From the NCBI RefSeq assembly GCF_014651635.1, contig NZ_BMXG01000008.1, positions 78,607-142,606 on the forward strand: 64,000 nt of DNA, read 5' to 3'. The position numbers were made by a program, and so were the translations under genes. The notes under the pieces were generated by a model. It had not been told where the DNA came from and did no database searches. It saw only the letters and a program-made list of their open reading frames with translations. Of this stretch, positions 1 through 9,363 are shown piece by piece. The first letter of the stretch is position 1. Each line of letters opens with the position of its first letter. The stretch comes from Cerasicoccus arenae (GTDB lineage Bacteria > Verrucomicrobiota > Verrucomicrobiia > Opitutales > Cerasicoccaceae).

Positions 1-1362
1 TTCGTTGCACAGGATGTGCTACGCCGCGTGCTGGAAACAGATTTTCTGGCCCATACAGCCGCAGACGCTCCTCCAATCGTGCTTAAGCACGTGCGTAATA
101 TAACCGACGTCGACGATAAGACCATCCGTACCAGTCAGGAACGCGGCGAAACATTGACCGCGTTTACCCAGCGCTGGACGGAAAAATTCCACACCGACTG
201 CGCCGCACTGAATTGCTTAACGCCTGACGTCGAGCCACGCGCGACCGCGCATATTCCGCAGCAAGTCGCGCTCGTGGAAAATCTGCTAGCAGGCGGTTTT
301 GCCTACGTTGGCGGCGATGGATCGGTGTATTTTAAGGTGTCCGCTTGCTCGCACTATGGCGAACTGTCTCATCTCGACCGCGATCAGCTCCAAACACAGA
401 CCGAGAACAGCGCGGGCCAAGCCAACGATGCTGACGAATACGACCGTGAATCCGTGAGTGACTTTGCTCTATGGAAGGCGCACAAACCCGAGGACGGTGA
501 CAACCAATGGCCCGGACCAAAGAATCCTGCCACCGGTGAGTCAATCAATGGACGCCCTGGCTGGCACCTCGAATGTTCTGCAATGAGCACGGCCTATCTT
601 GGGGAATCTTTCGATCTGCATGGGGGGGGGGTAGACTTGTGCTTTCCGCACCACGAAAACGAGATTGCCCAGAGCGAATCCGCCAGTGGACAACGTCCGT
701 TTTGCCATCATTGGTTCCACAACGCACACTTGATGGTCGAGGGCAAAAAGATGTCCAAGAGTCTTGGAAACCTCTACACACTTGAGGAGCTCGACGCACA
801 GGGTTACAGCGCACAGGCGGTCCGCTATGTGCTGATCAACGGCCACTATCGCTCGCAGCTCAACTTTACCTTCAACGGACTAACCGCCGCCGCGAGCGCC
901 TTGGCCAAGCTCGAAAAGGCACTTAAGCCTATCTTGGACATTATTGGTATGACGCCCGAGGAGTTCCGTGAACTGTGCGGCAAGCCCAGTGCAATGACAG
1001 TAACAGGCATGTTTGTTCGCGCATGGGAGCACCTAAGCGACGACCTGAACGTCCCTGGTGCCTTGGGTGACATCTTTAGCTGCGTAGGTGACCTCAACGA
1101 CCCCAGCTACAGCAAGAGCGCCATCGTCGGCCAACTTCGTTCCCTCGCAGGGCTACTCTACTGCCTTGGGCTGGAGTTGTATACGACCCCGGAAGCGCCG
1201 ATTGTCGAAGCGCCGGAGCACGTCATCCAGCTTGCTGCACAGCGTTGGGAGGCCAAACAAAGTCGTGACTTCACAGCTGCAGACGCCCTGCGCGCCGAAA
1301 TCCAAGCAGCCGGATGGATTGTCCTTGATCGCAAAGATGGCTACGATCTTTCGCCAGCATAA
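1..1362 (+). CDS. cysS: Cysteinyl-tRNA synthetase, 5' end outside the window
   Basis: Class I aminoacyl-tRNA synthetase that charges tRNA-Cys in the cytoplasm. The reading frame is open from base 1 (it begins [11 protein letters not shown]), so the gene starts before the window; roughly the first 40 residues, including the HIGH motif, are missing. Visible family marks are ITDVDDK near the start, the zinc-site region WHLECSAM followed by [15 protein letters not shown], and the KMSKSLGN signature. The C-terminal DALR-type helical region reaches the TAA stop and 453 residues are seen. The three glycines of HGGG are written as GGG codons, giving a run of ten G at 622-631. Identity is certain; only the N-terminus is unseen. 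Confidence 0.97.
   Translation, partial: FVAQDVLRRVLETDFLAHTAADAPPIVLKHVRNITDVDDKTIRTSQERGETLTAFTQRWTEKFHTDCAALNCLTPDVEPRATAHIPQQVALVENLLAGGFAYVGGDGSVYFKVSACSHYGELSHLDRDQLQTQTENSAGQANDADEYDRESVSDFALWKAHKPEDGDNQWPGPKNPATGESINGRPGWHLECSAMSTAYLGESFDLHGGGVDLCFPHHENEIAQSESASGQRPFCHHWFHNAHLMVEGKKMSKSLGNLYTLEELDAQGYSAQAVRYVLINGHYRSQLNFTFNGLTAAASALAKLEKALKPILDIIGMTPEEFRELCGKPSAMTVTGMFVRAWEHLSDDLNVPGALGDIFSCVGDLNDPSYSKSAIVGQLRSLAGLLYCLGLELYTTPEAPIVEAPEHVIQLAAQRWEAKQSRDFTAADALRAEIQAAGWIVLDRKDGYDLSPA
622..631 (+). repeat. G10 homopolymer inside cysS
   Basis: Ten consecutive G encode the conserved Gly-Gly-Gly of the HGGG motif in frame. It is one of six tracts of at least ten G or C in this window. Confidence 0.95.
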
Positions 1363-1487
1363 CGGCGAGGGGGGGCATAATTGCCTGCCAAATAGTTAAA
1401 ATAGTTAATATCTGAGGCTTAATCTAGGGTCAAAAAGACCTAGGACGGGATTGCACCCTGCATTGCGATAATGATAAAACGTGCTCA

Positions 1488-2279
1488 ATGGAAAGGAGAC
1501 GCTACGTTGCAGGGTCAGTCATCTTTCGCCAAGGCGATGAATCACAGGATGTTTACCGGATCGTCACTGGCACGGTACAAGTAGGCATTACCCAACAAAG
1601 TGGCGGTAACCTCATTTTGGCCACCTTGTCCGAAGAAGACATTTTCGGTGAAATGGCGATGATCGATGAAAGCCCGCGGTCAGCGACCGTCACGGCACTG
1701 GAGGACTGCGATGTCGAAGTCATGGCACCAGCTGATTTTACGGCCAACTTTTTCAATAACCCCGTGGTCATGGCACCCTATTTATCGTGCCTCATTGATC
1801 GCGTTCGCACGAGTAACGAAAAAATCTACGATCTGTCGCAAAAACTCGCAGAGCGATCGCAGTCCATGCGCCCGACGATTCCCCAGCGCAGCCAGAGCTC
1901 ACTCTTTGGTACCGGTCTGGCCCTTCTACCAAAAACACCATTGGCGCAGCGAACGTTACCAAAGCCACGCGTGCCGATCAGTAAATTCCCCTACCGTATT
2001 GGACGCTCGGGCACAACCGGACCGGACATTCTCCAGAAAAACGACCTTTCGCTCGTCAATGTTGATCCCAGCCAAGTAGCCAAAAGCCATATCTCTATTG
2101 AGCAAGAAGACGGCGCGATTTGGGTTCGAGACCGTAAAACACGCCGTGGCACTATCGTCAATGGCAAGCGACTCCACCTTGACAATGGATCACTCGTTTG
2201 CCGCCTCTCGCGTAAGACCAATGAAATCATTTTGGGCGACGAGAAAAGCCCTGCGGTCTATGAGTTACGGATGCTTTAG
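1488..2279 (+). CDS. Cyclic nucleotide-binding domain + FHA domain protein
   Basis: A 263-residue soluble protein with two sensor/adaptor domains. Residues about 5-105 form a cyclic nucleotide-binding fold; the phosphate-binding cassette FGEMAMIDESPRSA (53-66) keeps the Glu and Arg that contact cyclic nucleotides. Residues about 165-255 form a forkhead-associated (phosphothreonine-binding) domain with the typical RIGRSG, KSHIS and TIVNGKRL blocks. A Pro/Ser/Gln-rich linker joins them. There is no helix-turn-helix, so this is not a CRP-type transcription factor; it probably links a cyclic nucleotide signal to a phosphoprotein partner (inference). It stands alone between cysS and a convergent gene. 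The ATG at 1488 is preceded by AT-rich DNA without a clear Shine-Dalgarno sequence. Confidence 0.85.
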   Translation: MERRRYVAGSVIFRQGDESQDVYRIVTGTVQVGITQQSGGNLILATLSEEDIFGEMAMIDESPRSATVTALEDCDVEVMAPADFTANFFNNPVVMAPYLSCLIDRVRTSNEKIYDLSQKLAERSQSMRPTIPQRSQSSLFGTGLALLPKTPLAQRTLPKPRVPISKFPYRIGRSGTTGPDILQKNDLSLVNVDPSQVAKSHISIEQEDGAIWVRDRKTRRGTIVNGKRLHLDNGSLVCRLSRKTNEIILGDEKSPAVYELRML

Positions 2280-2371
2280 CTGAGTAAAAACAGAGGCGAA
2301 TCCTCAATTCACCTGATCGACACTACGTCTGAGTGGCTAACCAGCATTCCACCGCGTCAACAGTGAATCAC

Positions 2372-2965
2372 TTAGAAACGGATGCACGGCTCGTTTAGAT
2401 TGTGCTCATATCCCAAGACCACCACCGCGGCGGTAGAAAGCACAAAAAACGATCCCGAATGAACGGGCTGGCCGAGCCAACGCGCCATCACTACGCGCAA
2501 GAAATGACCATGTGAAAAAACAAATGCCTCTGGCGCTGATAACGCCCGAAGCCGAGTAATGACACGGTCGGCACGAGCCTCGACATCTACAATAGATTCT
2601 CCGCCCGGCGAGCCATCATTAAAAATGTTCCAATCTGGCCGTGACGCTTGGATTTCTTTGGTAGTCAGGCCTTCGTAGTCACCGTAATCCCACTCCATCA
2701 GATCATCAAGGAGCGTAATCCGCTCGCTGCCAGTGGCAATTTCGCAGGTTTCGTGAGCGCGCTTGAGCGGACTGCTAAAAACATGCTCTGGCATCGGGCA
2801 ACTACCGGAACCAACCGTGCGATCAGCCAGCCGCTGGCGCACATGCTCGGCTTCGGTTCGGCCGCCATCGGTTAGTGGCAAGTCAGTCCGACCAGTGTGT
2901 TGCCGACTAATCGTCCACGCTGTCTCACCGTGCCGCGCCAAGTATATTCGTGGGGAATCGCTCAC
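2372..2965 (-). CDS. Histidine phosphatase family protein (phosphoglycerate mutase-like)
   Basis: A 197-residue member of the histidine phosphatase superfamily. The catalytic RHG motif is at residues 11-13 (LARHGETAW), the acid/base region is LMEWDYGDYEG, and the second active-site histidine lies in VFSHGHFLRVV near residue 152. The full domain is present with no signal peptide, so it acts in the cytoplasm. Members act on sugar phosphates, cobalamin precursors or nucleotides, and the sequence alone does not settle the substrate. It is the last gene of the long minus-strand run, 80 nt after the ABC exporter. Confidence 0.88.
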   Translation of the reverse strand: MSDSPRIYLARHGETAWTISRQHTGRTDLPLTDGGRTEAEHVRQRLADRTVGSGSCPMPEHVFSSPLKRAHETCEIATGSERITLLDDLMEWDYGDYEGLTTKEIQASRPDWNIFNDGSPGGESIVDVEARADRVITRLRALSAPEAFVFSHGHFLRVVMARWLGQPVHSGSFFVLSTAAVVVLGYEHNLNEPCIRF

Positions 2966-3045
2966 AATGCGGACACTGACGATTTGCCGAAAAAGTTGAA
3001 AGGAAAAAGAAACGCCCGCCTATACGAACAAATGAAGCCAGTTCG

Positions 3046-4824
3046 TTATCTGTCGGCGACTTTTTCGCGCGTAAATTCCTCGTCCTCGTATTCCTGAATG
3101 ACGTCAACTTGGTGGAGCCAAAGATTGGCGTAGCGACCATTGTTGAGCAGCAATTCGTCGTGAGTACCTTGCTCTAGGATTCCGCCATTCTCAAGGACGA
3201 CGATTTGGTCTGCCTTGCGAATGGTTGATAACCGGTGGGCGATAACAAGCACCGTACGCTCACTCATCAGATTCTCCAAAGCGTGCTGAATTTGCCGCTC
3301 GGTAATGGTGTCCACACTCGCTGTTGCCTCGTCTAAAATGACCATCGGCGGATTCTTGAGCAACACGCGTGCAATCGTCAGCCGCTGTTTCTCACCTTGC
3401 GACAGGCGAATACCTTTTTCCCCGATATTGGTGTCCACTCCGTCAGGCATCTTTTGCACAAAGTCCCACGCGGATGAGCCTCTCAGCGCACGCTCAATTT
3501 CGTCAGCAGTCGCGTCTTCTTTGGCGAGTAAAAGGTTTTCGCGGACAGTTCCTTCGAACAAAAACGGGTCCTGCGCCACATGGCCAATCTGCTGATGCAA
3601 GTCATGCAGTGAGAATTCGCGAATGTCAGCACCATTGATCGTTACCACGCCTTTGGTTGTGTCATAGGATCGCATCGCCAGATTGGCGATGGTGCTCTTA
3701 CCCGCTCCGGTGTGGCCAACCAAAGCCGTCACCTTGCCCGGTGCAAGCGTCAGATTGAAGTCCTGCAACACGGGTGGGCGTTCTGGGTATTGGAAGGTAA
3801 CATTGCGAAAATCAAACTCCAACAAGCCCTCGGGGAATGCCTTGGGGTGGGCTGGATCTTCCACGTCGATCTTGGCGTCTAGTACCTCGAAAACACGCTC
3901 ACCACTCGCCTTTCCAGCGACAATCAAATGATTCAATTGATGCAATTGGCCGATCGGCATGTAGATCATATTGGCTAGCATCAAAAAGGCGACCATGGCT
4001 GGAAAACCGAAGTCCGATGCATCGTTCAGAATCAGATACCCGCCGACGCCGATAACGCTCACCGTGCCCAAGTTGGTCAAGAAATTGGTGCCTGGGTTAT
4101 ACACGGCCCATCGATACATAGCTGCGAGCATTCGATTGCGCAGTGTATCGGCCCGTTGATAAAAACGAGCGCTCTCTCGTTTCTGCAAGCCAAAGGTCTG
4201 TATCAGTCGATTACCCTGAATATCTTCAACAAGGAGACTATTGAGGTCGCCGGAAGCCACACGAACTTTCTTCCAATATTTTCGTCCATGCTTCGCATAA
4301 AAGTAACCTAAAACAAGCAAGATGGGCACAGGTAAGAATACAAACCAGGCCAGAAATGCGTTTTTGGAAAATAACACAATAGTCACACCAATCAGCATGA
4401 CCAAGGCGCGCGTGCCGATCTCGGTCCCATCTAATAAAGCACGCTCCACATTGTTGACGTCTTCGATGACTCGAGAGGAAATTTCACCGCTTTTCCGCTG
4501 ATCATAGAAAGAGACCGGTAGTTGAAGGAGTTTGGCGTGAATCTCGCCTCGCATATCCATCAACACCTTCTGCTCCAGAGTATTGTTCAGAATAACTCGA
4601 AGTCCGTTTGCCATTTCGCTACCAAAATACAAAAGCGCGATTGTCCCAATGCCCATCCAGAGCTTGCTGATCGCTGCACTGTCCTGTACACCTTCCAGAA
4701 TAGACTGGATTTGATTCGGGATCCAAATCTGAAGCCCAGTCATAGCAATTGCCAAGGCAAGTGTCCCAAAAAAGAGCCCGGGATAGCGGAAAAGATACTT
4801 AGATACGCGCCAGATAACATTCAT
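3046..4824 (-). CDS. ABC exporter, MsbA-like (fused membrane and ATPase domains)
   Basis: A 592-residue half-transporter that works as a homodimer in the inner membrane. Residues about 10-310 form the six-helix type-1 exporter domain. The C-terminal ATPase has Walker A GHTGAGKST, Q-loop AQDPFLFEG, signature LSQGEKQRL, Walker B MVILDEATASVD and switch histidine IAHRLS. It lies directly after a heptosyltransferase gene, which fits a role in lipid A-core or other glycolipid flipping (inference from context; a multidrug exporter is the alternative). I chose ATG 4824 (MNVIWRV); the frame stays open to a TTG at 4854, but the ten extra residues look unrelated to the family. Confidence 0.88.
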   Translation of the reverse strand: MNVIWRVSKYLFRYPGLFFGTLALAIAMTGLQIWIPNQIQSILEGVQDSAAISKLWMGIGTIALLYFGSEMANGLRVILNNTLEQKVLMDMRGEIHAKLLQLPVSFYDQRKSGEISSRVIEDVNNVERALLDGTEIGTRALVMLIGVTIVLFSKNAFLAWFVFLPVPILLVLGYFYAKHGRKYWKKVRVASGDLNSLLVEDIQGNRLIQTFGLQKRESARFYQRADTLRNRMLAAMYRWAVYNPGTNFLTNLGTVSVIGVGGYLILNDASDFGFPAMVAFLMLANMIYMPIGQLHQLNHLIVAGKASGERVFEVLDAKIDVEDPAHPKAFPEGLLEFDFRNVTFQYPERPPVLQDFNLTLAPGKVTALVGHTGAGKSTIANLAMRSYDTTKGVVTINGADIREFSLHDLHQQIGHVAQDPFLFEGTVRENLLLAKEDATADEIERALRGSSAWDFVQKMPDGVDTNIGEKGIRLSQGEKQRLTIARVLLKNPPMVILDEATASVDTITERQIQHALENLMSERTVLVIAHRLSTIRKADQIVVLENGGILEQGTHDELLLNNGRYANLWLHQVDVIQEYEDEEFTREKVADR

Positions 4825-4876
4825 CGACCAACAACTTGAGGCGCGTTTCGCCAAAGCGCAAGCGAGGAGGTAATTA

Positions 4877-5821
4877 TCAGGCGAACGACAATAATGCGTC
4901 GATTTCAGCCAAGACCGCAGCCGGCGTCAATGCGCTCAGTATGCCTTCAGGAGCCTCAATAACAGCATTTGTCGGCGCATCCAGTGGATAAGGCCCGAAG
5001 CGCGTGGCCAAGGTTGGCCCGAAAATGCCCAAGACCGGCTGTCCCATTGCCGCCGCCAAATGCATCGGCCCGCTGTCGTTGCAAACCGTGAGCCGGGCAC
5101 CGGAAATAAGCTGCGGCAGAGCGTCTAGTGCCGTCTGACCCGTTAGATTGAGGAAACGCTCAGACGGCCAATTCTCCAAACCAGCCGTTTCCACATCCCC
5201 ACCCCACACGACCGCCGGACCGCCACGCGCAATCAAAGCATCCGTCAGCTCAATGAATCTAGGCCACTCCTTTTCTGCGCGACGACTGCCAGGGAAAAAA
5301 AGCAAGTAATCGGATGGCAATGCAGGCATGGGCTTCTCCGGCAGAGCGAATGTCAATTGGCCCTTTAGCTCGTTGCCCAGGCCCAGAACGGGCAGAAATT
5401 CACGCAGAATATCGACTGCATGTGCCTCTTCGTACGGCGGAAACTTGACCAATTTCCCGCAAGCTAAGTGGCTTCCCTCGCGTGCATCTTGGCGGCCAAT
5501 CCGACGTTTTCGCGGCGTTTTGGAAAAATAAGCGATCACCCCACTGCGGGCCAGCCCTTGCATGTCAAGAACCCAATCATACGGCTCGTCTCGAATATCC
5601 TGAATGAGCTGTCCAAAGGCACCCAGACCCGCCCCACGATAGAACGGCAGCACACGCTCGACCGTGTCGCACGCCCGAACCAGTGGCGCAAAAATGTCCC
5701 GCGCGATCCAGTCAATCTGCACCCCAATCATCTGTTGGCGAATAGACTCCGCGACCAGTAAACCATGGATGATGTCTCCCAAAGAAGACGGCTTAATGAC
5801 CAGAATTCTCATCAACTTCAC
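4877..5821 (-). CDS. Glycosyltransferase family 9, heptosyltransferase-like
   Basis: A 314-residue GT9 enzyme of the LPS inner-core heptosyltransferase type (WaaC/WaaF). The N-terminal ILVIKPSSLGDIIHGL and the C-terminal CNDSGPMHLAAAMGQPV (nucleotide-sugar site) are the family signatures. It probably transfers ADP-heptose or a related sugar to lipid A-core on the cytoplasmic face of the inner membrane. The GTG start at 5821 overlaps the dprA stop by 4 nt (GTGA), so the two are translationally coupled; an ATG three codons in is also possible. The acceptor and exact sugar are not readable from sequence. Confidence 0.85.
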   Translation of the reverse strand: MKLMRILVIKPSSLGDIIHGLLVAESIRQQMIGVQIDWIARDIFAPLVRACDTVERVLPFYRGAGLGAFGQLIQDIRDEPYDWVLDMQGLARSGVIAYFSKTPRKRRIGRQDAREGSHLACGKLVKFPPYEEAHAVDILREFLPVLGLGNELKGQLTFALPEKPMPALPSDYLLFFPGSRRAEKEWPRFIELTDALIARGGPAVVWGGDVETAGLENWPSERFLNLTGQTALDALPQLISGARLTVCNDSGPMHLAAAMGQPVLGIFGPTLATRFGPYPLDAPTNAVIEAPEGILSALTPAAVLAEIDALLSFA

Positions 5822-6975
5822 ATCCGACGTTCGTAGGCACCATCTGCCCGCTTACCCACGCGACGTTTTAATTCGAGCATGAGAAGCGTGGCGGAAACCG
5901 CATGCGCTGGTAACCCGGTTCGAGCAATGAGAGCATCGCGGGTCAGCGCATCACCATCAACGAGCGGGGTAAACACTGTGCGTTCGTCTTCATTCAAATC
6001 CTTGAGCTGGTTGTCTCGTTGCTCATCACTCATTGTCATACTGACGCCAGAATCGTCTTCGAGCATAAGCTCCTGCTGCTGAGTGCCACCGTAGGCCAGC
6101 TCACTGATCAAATCATCAATACTGGTCAGCAAAATGGCACCGTCTCGGATCAACTGATGACACCCTGCGCTGCTCGGCTGGTCAATGCGACCTGGCACAG
6201 CAAACAGCGGGCGGTTCTGCTCCATCGTAAAACGCGCAGTGATCATGCTGCCACCGGAAGTATCCGATTCCACCACAATCGTGGCCGCTGCCATGCCAGC
6301 AATTAAGCGGTTGCGCATGGGAAAGGTTGTCTTGCTGGCACGAGTGCCAAATGGCAGTTCGCTAATTAGCACGCCACGTTCGGCAATGGCCTTGTAGAGC
6401 TCGATATTTTCGGGCGGATAAACGATGTCCACCCCGCAACCTAGAACCGCTGCGGTGTCGCCTCCAACGTCAACGACGCCTTGGTGAGCATCTGTGTCAA
6501 TGCCACGCGCCAGCCCACTGACCACACAAAATCCGATGCGAACGAGATCCTGGGCCAACCGTTTCGCAATGCTTCGCCCATAGAGCGTCGTCCGACGACT
6601 GCCCACAATGGCCACGGTTTTGATCGCCGGGCGCAGAGGCCCGATCATGTAAAGGCCCAGCGGCGGATCGTAGATTTTTTTGAGCGGCTTCGGGTAGTCG
6701 CTATCCGTTACCGCAACGAAGCTGGCACCCGCCTTGGCCAAACGCTCTTCTTCGCGGGCCAGATTAAAATGCTTCTCCCAGTTGCGAATGATGTCCGCCG
6801 TATCTTCGCCAATGCGCTCCACACGTCTCAATGCAGAAGTACTGGCATTCAGAATCGCATTGGGGTCATTGTTAAATTCATCCAGCAAACGCCGCAGCGT
6901 GACCGGGCCCAAGCGTGGCAAGCCATTCAGTGCTAAGAGTGCCTGAGTATTCGTCAAGGGCGCAGAAAGGCTCAT
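5818..6975 (-). CDS. dprA: DNA processing protein DprA
   Basis: A 385-residue single-strand DNA-binding protein that loads RecA onto incoming DNA in natural transformation. An N-terminal helix-hairpin-helix/SAM-like region (about 10-75) is followed by the Rossmann-fold core with VAIVGSRR, GLARGIDTDAH, GCGVDIVYP, ELPFGT and FPMRNRLIAGM, and a C-terminal winged-helix (DML1-like) region from about 320. All family blocks are intact and the length is normal. It lies 6 nt after the META-domain lipoprotein gene and overlaps the GT9 gene by 4 nt. Confidence 0.96.
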   Translation of the reverse strand: MSLSAPLTNTQALLALNGLPRLGPVTLRRLLDEFNNDPNAILNASTSALRRVERIGEDTADIIRNWEKHFNLAREEERLAKAGASFVAVTDSDYPKPLKKIYDPPLGLYMIGPLRPAIKTVAIVGSRRTTLYGRSIAKRLAQDLVRIGFCVVSGLARGIDTDAHQGVVDVGGDTAAVLGCGVDIVYPPENIELYKAIAERGVLISELPFGTRASKTTFPMRNRLIAGMAAATIVVESDTSGGSMITARFTMEQNRPLFAVPGRIDQPSSAGCHQLIRDGAILLTSIDDLISELAYGGTQQQELMLEDDSGVSMTMSDEQRDNQLKDLNEDERTVFTPLVDGDALTRDALIARTGLPAHAVSATLLMLELKRRVGKRADGAYERRM

Positions 6976-6981
6976 AAAAGG

Positions 6982-7386
6982 CTATTTTCCGCTTGGCTTA
7001 AAGGTAACCACCATATCCCCCTTGGTGAACACCAAAGTGTTGCCATCTTCCGTCATCGTGGAGCCCTCCAAGGACTTGACCAACTTGGATTCAAAATCCA
7101 TTTCATGCTCTGGGCCACCACGTCGTGTAACAATCATCGGACCAACTTTGCCGAATTGCACAGAAGCTTGCCAGAGATTGATTGGCCCCGCTCCATAAAT
7201 GTCCTTATCCGTTAAAGTCAGCGTCACTTCTCCGATCTCAGGAGCGGCTCCATTGATGCTGATCAGAACATATTCGCCACGGCTCACGCCCTTGCTACTC
7301 GCGCAGCCAGAGGTGAACAGCAAACCCAGAAATGCTAAAAACAGTAAAGTCGTAAAGTGACGTTGATGTTTCATTTGATGTATCAT
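6982..7386 (-). CDS. META-domain lipoprotein (HslJ-like)
   Basis: A 134-residue small lipoprotein. An N-terminal hydrophobic segment ends in the lipobox LFTSGC, so the mature protein should be lipid-anchored. The remainder (GEYVLISINGAAP, ASVQFGKVGPMIVTRRGG, TMTEDGNTLVFTKGD) matches the layout of the META/HslJ domain: a short beta fold found in heat-shock-induced or envelope lipoproteins, with no known enzymatic activity. ATG 7386 has the purine stretch AAAGAAAG upstream; ATG 7374 (MKHQRH) is an alternative. It sits between nnrD and dprA in one transcription unit. Confidence 0.7.
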   Translation of the reverse strand: MIHQMKHQRHFTTLLFLAFLGLLFTSGCASSKGVSRGEYVLISINGAAPEIGEVTLTLTDKDIYGAGPINLWQASVQFGKVGPMIVTRRGGPEHEMDFESKLVKSLEGSTMTEDGNTLVFTKGDMVVTFKPSGK

Positions 7387-7400
7387 TTTTAAATCTTTCT

Positions 7401-8948
7401 TTATGCCAAACGTAAAACAGGAGATAAATACTGCAACAGATCTGTGGTAGCAACTGAAACCGCGCCACGCTCTCGGGCCATCAAGTTTGCCGCCATCCCG
7501 TGCCAGACTACGCCAGCCCCTGCCGCTCGGAAGGCATCATCTGGCCATTGCGCCAGTAAACCACCCATTAAGCCGCCGAGTAAATCTCCACTACCACCGC
7601 GCGCCAACACCGGCCCACCAAAAGTCGAGGCATGCACGAATTTGCCGTCGGTAACACGTGTCAACGGCCCTTTCAGCACGGTGATTACGTTGTGTTTGTG
7701 GGCAAACCAAGTCAGCGCCTCACGGTCGTAGACGGCTGAATCTCGCCCGCTTAGCCGCATAAATTCGCCTGCGTGCGGAGTGATGATTACCGGTCCTTTA
7801 TTGCTACCCCTCTCGGACACAACATCCAACACCGACGGGAACAGTGCGTCGGCGTCTAACACTATGGGCAAGGAGACCTCGGCCACGATTTCTTCGATCA
7901 AAGTGCGAGACTCTCGCTCATGTCCGAAACCGGAGCCGCAAAGTAGCGCAGTAGCACGGGGTAATTTCTCTCGTAGCAGGTACCAACCCTCTAGTGCCAA
8001 ACCGCCATCCGGCGTCTCCGGCCACGGCGTCCACATAACCTCAGGTAGTTGTGCCGCTAACTGCGGCGCAATGCTCTCCGGGGCAAAAGCGGTCACTAGC
8101 CCGACACCGCTACGTACCGCAGCCATGGCGTTCATCAACAAAGCACCGGGCATATTTCGCGACCCGGCGACAATGAACAGATGCCCGAACTTTCGCTTGT
8201 CGGATGCTGCGGGACGCCAATCGCGCAAGGCGCTCAATACTTCGTGGGTGAGCACGTCTTCGCAGCTTGCTTGCGGCCCGAGATAAAGCTCCTCGAAAAA
8301 GCCAATATCCAGATACTTCAGTCGGCCCACACGATCAGCTTGTTTGGGATCGATGGCTGGTGTCTTGAGTATGCCCGTTGCGTAAGTAAAGTCCGCCCGA
8401 AAAGCATTCTCATCTCCTAGTCCACTGGGTAAATCCACCGCCACCCGAAAGCGAATGCTTCGATGCTGGTTGACCATGCTCAGCAGTTGTTGAGCATTCT
8501 CACGAAGCGGCGGCCTAAACTGCATACCCAGCAGGCCATCGAGGCAGAATTCAAAATCCAGATTCGCTATCTTCAGTATAGAAATTGTCTGCGTGTGGTC
8601 GCGTTGCTCCAATAAATCCCAAGCCCTGCGCGTCAACGTACGGCATTCCTTTTTATCAATCAATGGCAGGATAAAAATTTCCGCCTCTGGGCGTAGGTGG
8701 GCAATTTCATCCGCCGCCAGTAGCGCATCGCCTCCGTTGTGGCCCTTGCCCACCAACACCAACACCCGGGGCTTGCGATGCGCGTGCGAATGCATGTGCG
8801 CGATTTCGCAAAAGTCATCCAACGCCGCTCGCCCAAGCGAACGCCCGGCTTTATTCATTGCGGTCCACTCCGCTTCCTTGCCAGCCAACAAGGATTTCTC
8901 CCAAGCCAGAGCTTCTTCGCAGGTTAATATTGGATGCGCGTACAGCAT
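7401..8948 (-). CDS. nnrD: Bifunctional NAD(P)HX epimerase/dehydratase
   Basis: A 515-residue metabolite-repair enzyme. The N-terminal YjeF_N epimerase domain (about 1-215) has VLVGKGHNGGDALLAA and interconverts R- and S-NAD(P)HX. The C-terminal ribokinase-like ADP-dependent dehydratase (about 235-510) has KFGHLFIVAGS, ITPHAGEF, VLKGPLTRV and LARGGSGDLLGG. The start is ATG 8948 (MLYAHPILT), one base after the acpS stop; an upstream extension would only be a shadow of acpS. The domain order is the normal fused bacterial form (called NnrDE or Nnr). It is co-transcribed with pdxJ and acpS. Confidence 0.95.
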   Translation of the reverse strand: MLYAHPILTCEEALAWEKSLLAGKEAEWTAMNKAGRSLGRAALDDFCEIAHMHSHAHRKPRVLVLVGKGHNGGDALLAADEIAHLRPEAEIFILPLIDKKECRTLTRRAWDLLEQRDHTQTISILKIANLDFEFCLDGLLGMQFRPPLRENAQQLLSMVNQHRSIRFRVAVDLPSGLGDENAFRADFTYATGILKTPAIDPKQADRVGRLKYLDIGFFEELYLGPQASCEDVLTHEVLSALRDWRPAASDKRKFGHLFIVAGSRNMPGALLMNAMAAVRSGVGLVTAFAPESIAPQLAAQLPEVMWTPWPETPDGGLALEGWYLLREKLPRATALLCGSGFGHERESRTLIEEIVAEVSLPIVLDADALFPSVLDVVSERGSNKGPVIITPHAGEFMRLSGRDSAVYDREALTWFAHKHNVITVLKGPLTRVTDGKFVHASTFGGPVLARGGSGDLLGGLMGGLLAQWPDDAFRAAGAGVVWHGMAANLMARERGAVSVATTDLLQYLSPVLRLA

Positions 8949-8949
8949 A

Positions 8950-9363
8950 TTAATGTGGATTGTGGACGACCACCGCAAAGGCCATCGCTTGGTTAGCCGT
9001 GTGCGACAGCGAAAGTAACACATCAGTTCCGCCCAGCTTTTTCAGTAATGCGCGACCTTGTTCGTCGAGCTCGGCAATCGGCTCCCCTTGCTCGCCCTTG
9101 ACGACGCTGAGGGATTGTAGGCCGAACTCACGCCCAATACCTGTGCCAAAGGCCTTGGAGACGGCTTCCTTCGCCGCAAATCGAGCCGCCAGCGACGGAT
9201 AGGGATTCTTCATCGCCATGCAATAGCTACGCTCCACCGCCGTATAAATACGGTCCAGGCAGCGTTCGCCGTGGCGTTCGTGCATCTGCTTAATGCGCTC
9301 GATGTCGACGAGATCACAGCCGATGCCCAGCACGGCACCTTGGATGCGCGTGGGATCGATCAT
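8950..9363 (-). CDS. acpS: Holo-[acyl-carrier-protein] synthase
   Basis: A 137-residue phosphopantetheinyl transferase that moves 4'-phosphopantetheine from CoA to the serine of acyl carrier protein. The magnesium-binding aspartate is in GIGCDLVDIERI and the catalytic glutamate in RFAAKEAVSKAFGTGI. Length and motifs are standard. ATG 9363 overlaps the pdxJ stop (ATGA), and pdxJ-acpS is a well-known conserved pair. Confidence 0.97.
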   Translation of the reverse strand: MIDPTRIQGAVLGIGCDLVDIERIKQMHERHGERCLDRIYTAVERSYCMAMKNPYPSLAARFAAKEAVSKAFGTGIGREFGLQSLSVVKGEQGEPIAELDEQGRALLKKLGGTDVLLSLSHTANQAMAFAVVVHNPH

